Source of the DNA: Phytoseiulus persimilis
Lineage: Eukaryota; Arthropoda; Arachnida; Mesostigmata; Phytoseiidae
DNA: 64,000 bases
Assembly (NCBI GenBank): GCA_037576195.1
Contig: CM075103.1
Span: 34,742,723 to 34,806,722, forward strand
Direction of reading: 5' to 3'
In this document: in pieces, positions 61,684-64,000 of the stretch
Numbering within the stretch: position 1 is the first letter of the stretch
How the letters are laid out: every line of letters starts with the position of its first letter
Notes under the pieces: generated by a model
Seen by the model: the letters and a program-made list of their open reading frames with translations, nothing else
Told to the model about the DNA's origin: nothing
The model's database searches: none
Translations under genes and position numbers: made by a program

Positions 61684-63512
61684 CGGCTTATCGGGTCGCA
61701 CCAGATTCCTTTTTCCGTTCGTCAGTCATTCACAGGGTCTGCTCACCTGTATTAGATAATAATGGAGAAGAGCCTCAGGAGAGTTATGCCGCTACCGGTT
61801 GTTAATCGTCCGGTTCGCTCGACCCCGGTATCGACGAACGAGGAGGAGGAGGAGCAGGGGATGAGGATAGGGAAACTTGTAGGATTCAAGATGGATGGCT
61901 TCCTTCGACAGAGGGAATCGCTCCCAGTTCCCGCGGTGAACTTCGGCTCCCGGATCCGCGCCGGGGAGCGGAGTCGCAGTAGCCTGTTTGGTACAACCCG
62001 AATCGCGTTATCGCGGACGACGAGTCGTCCAGAAGAGTGGCTCCTGCATGCGTTGCGATATCGTTTACTGAGGGGTTCCGAGTCAATTTGCTCTGAGTGA
62101 AAGATGTCACGCCCAACAAGCTGTTGACGTTCGCGTCCTTGACAATGCTCTTGTGCAGATGGCTTGCTTGGCTTGCGAGTCACACCCGGCACTAGATAAA
62201 CAGGAGCCAAATAACACACTCTAGAGCCTCGGCTTCAGCAGGAGAGTTGTGCTACTGCATCTAGTGCGCGACAAACTAGGTGCTTCCTCGGAAGCTTCCT
62301 AGCCGCCACACGACGATACATCTCGTGTGGTTCGACGATGATTTCGGTTCCGCTCTGCTCAGGAGGCGCCACTTGCCGGCGATCTGTCCCGAAGGTTTCG
62401 GAGGAAGGTCTCGACCGGTCGTCAGACTCCTGGCGGAACGTAATGGTGGCCGTGTACTCTCCGAACGCTGCTTTCGTAGGATGTCCACGAAGCTTTCTCG
62501 CCTGACCGTCAGCGGGAAAGGCGAGCAGATGTTCCCTTGGGGAGATCCTCTGTCTTTTGACGAACAGCGGGGCCAATCCGCTCCGCCAGCCATTCATGGT
62601 TCCGATGCCCCGTCCTCGGCATTCTCCTTCCGGGCGAGGACTGTCATGTGAAAGTTGTTGGCACCAGTGCGGGAAATCTGGAAGGCTCGAGAGGAGGATG
62701 GGCTCCCGGGCGAGTCGCTGTTCCGGAATGCCCACATGTGGCGCAGGAGCGTTTGTCAGCCGCGTAGTCGGTCGGGCGGGCTGCGAAGGTTGTTCTCGCG
62801 ATGCCTGCTCCCCGAGCCATCTCGGAGACTTCACGGAAGTTCGGATTCAGTGATGATTCCGAGCGAGCCCGTCGGGAAAAGAGGCGTCTGAGGACACCTA
62901 CGTCGAGTGCTGCTTTCAATCGTTCTCAACCGAACTCATCCTCTGGGAACCCCGCACATACAGCCTCTCCAAAATAGAACAGGAATCACAAAGAAACGCG
63001 AGACGGAGTGAGATTCGGTTGAATATTTCACTCGGGGTTCCGGCACAACGTTTCCTGTCGTGTCCTCCTGAACAACGAGCGTCGCTGCAGCAGCAGAGAA
63101 CGAAGCGGAGATTTTCGTCCCGATTCCTTACTCACTGGCTGGATTGGTTCCGTCATAAATGATTCAAGGGGAATGTCACACAGGGTGCGCTACAGGGGCT
63201 GCTCCGAAACCTGCGAGTTCAGTCCGCTCGGGCGACGCACGTCCCGAGAAGGGACAAACTTTTTCATTACATTTCAAAAAGGTGTTTGAAGCCACTAGAC
63301 GAACGAAAGGGTGATACAGCGTTGAATCTGAAGCCTGCCCTGGCCGTGGTCGGTCGGGCGGTCGGTCCCTCTTAGCTCACCGTCGCGTTCTCTCGACTCC
63401 GTTGGACGGCGACTCACGTCGAGACCCCCGCACGTCGACTATTTCGCTCATTTGGTTCAATCTCGGAGCTCGGACCCGGCTGCCGTCGGTGCTTGCGCTT
63501 CATCTCAAGTAA

Positions 63513-63718
63513 TTTTCTGTTTTCCAGGTAATGACCAGCCCGGGACCCCTTGGTGGAGAGAAATCGATTCAGCGGTTGATTTGGTCGTTATAGCTCAGGC
63601 GTTGCTTCTAAAAAAGTCTAAATATATGCATATAACCAATCGGTGCCCTCGTCCCCCCCCCCCCCTCCGTCCCCCAACAGTTTGTGTCTTGATGAGGAAA
63701 CTCATAGCTATGGGTTAA
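63513..63718 (+). other. Strong 3' splice-site-like signal, possible exon or second recursive site
   Basis: TTTTCTGTTTTCCAG (12 of 13 tract bases are pyrimidines) ends at 63527 and is followed by GTAATG. This is again AG|GT, but with a weaker 5'-site half than at 48391. Read as an exon, one frame is open from 63528 to a TAA at 63716-63718. It starts after two bases, which is compatible in phase with the one-base overhangs of the possible exons ending at 30285 and 38924. It would encode a peptide starting NDQPGTPWW, but the frame then passes through C13 and shows no domain. Read as a ratchet site, it would be a second step about 15 kb after the first. Either reading needs transcript evidence. 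Confidence 0.25.
63653..63665 (+). repeat. C homopolymer, 13 bases
   Basis: A perfect run of 13 C about 126 bases after the AG|GT signal at 63527. Confidence 0.96.
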
Positions 63719-64000
63719 TTAAGTCGTGGCACCGGCGAGAACGGTAGATTTCCAGCGATATGTTGGAGATTGACGGCCCGAAGGTGGGCGCCTCCAGTCG
63801 CTCATCGTGCCGCTAGACGTGCACCGTGTGCGTTATCAGTCGAAGGTATGGGCGCATGTCAAGGACCTGAAACGGTCGCGGTGTTTCGAAAGCCTATCAC
63901 GAATCGGCGCTCCTTTCTGGTTCCGATGGATGAGACGTTTCTCGGAGAGCCCGCGTTGTGTCGCCTGACATCGGGCCGTAAACCAACTCGTGGACGCCCC

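Larger units (their letters stand above)
55642..63512. other. GC-rich non-coding stretch, no supported gene
   Basis: This interval has dense short repeats (GA, GAC, GAGC, G13). Frames up to 204 codons lie on both strands (minus 56148-56762, minus 62235-62834) without recognisable domains. I see no paired splice signals, tRNA or transposon signature. Confidence 0.5.

Noticed and set aside
4468-63380. Microsatellite arrays as CRISPR or satellite arrays
   Set aside because: Units are 2-4 bases with no spacers and arrays of under 40 bases; the texture is eukaryotic.

Overview
What it looks like. This is eukaryotic nuclear DNA, most likely from an arthropod, and almost all of it reads as non-coding. 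There are no operons, no recognisable bacterial or phage genes, and no conserved domain of ordinary host genes in any frame. The open frames, the longest being 248 codons, are about what chance gives in 64 kb of roughly balanced-to-GC-rich DNA. Most of the longest begin with GTG or TTG rather than ATG, and they overlap one another on both strands. CpG is plainly not depleted. Long G/C homopolymers, TCGG/CCGT tetranucleotide runs and other microsatellites are scattered through the window, and good matches to metazoan splice signals are present. A small, CpG-rich arthropod genome such as that of a predatory mite would fit, but this is a guess from texture, not from a diagnostic gene.

Layout. 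At 1-228, the left edge carries a broken minus-strand Tc1/mariner-type transposase, the only protein homology I consider better than chance. From 0.3 to 3.9 kb there is non-coding sequence with a TATA-like box, a very good 3' splice-site-like tract near 2.0 kb, and a G19 run. From 3.9 to 5.0 kb there is a GC-rich patch with tetranucleotide repeats and a possible first exon (4480-4763). From 5.0 to about 30 kb the sequence is more A+T-rich and poor in repeats; it holds one unremarkable 153-codon frame (17528-17989) and little else I can defend. From 30 to 64 kb the sequence is richer in G+C and in microsatellites. It holds two possible plus-strand first exons ending in good 5' splice sites (30171 and 38771), a textbook AG|GTAAGT 'zero-length exon' signal at 48391/48392, and a similar AG|GTAATG site at 63527/63528.

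How it may fit together. The most economical reading is an intergenic region plus part of a long plus-strand intron. Transcription would begin near 30-39 kb, the intron might be removed in steps through the 48.4 kb site, and the next real exon would lie at or beyond the right end. This is inference from splice-signal quality only and needs RNA evidence. Weak resemblances to Ty3/gypsy polyproteins on the minus strand were examined and rejected as not distinguishable from chance.
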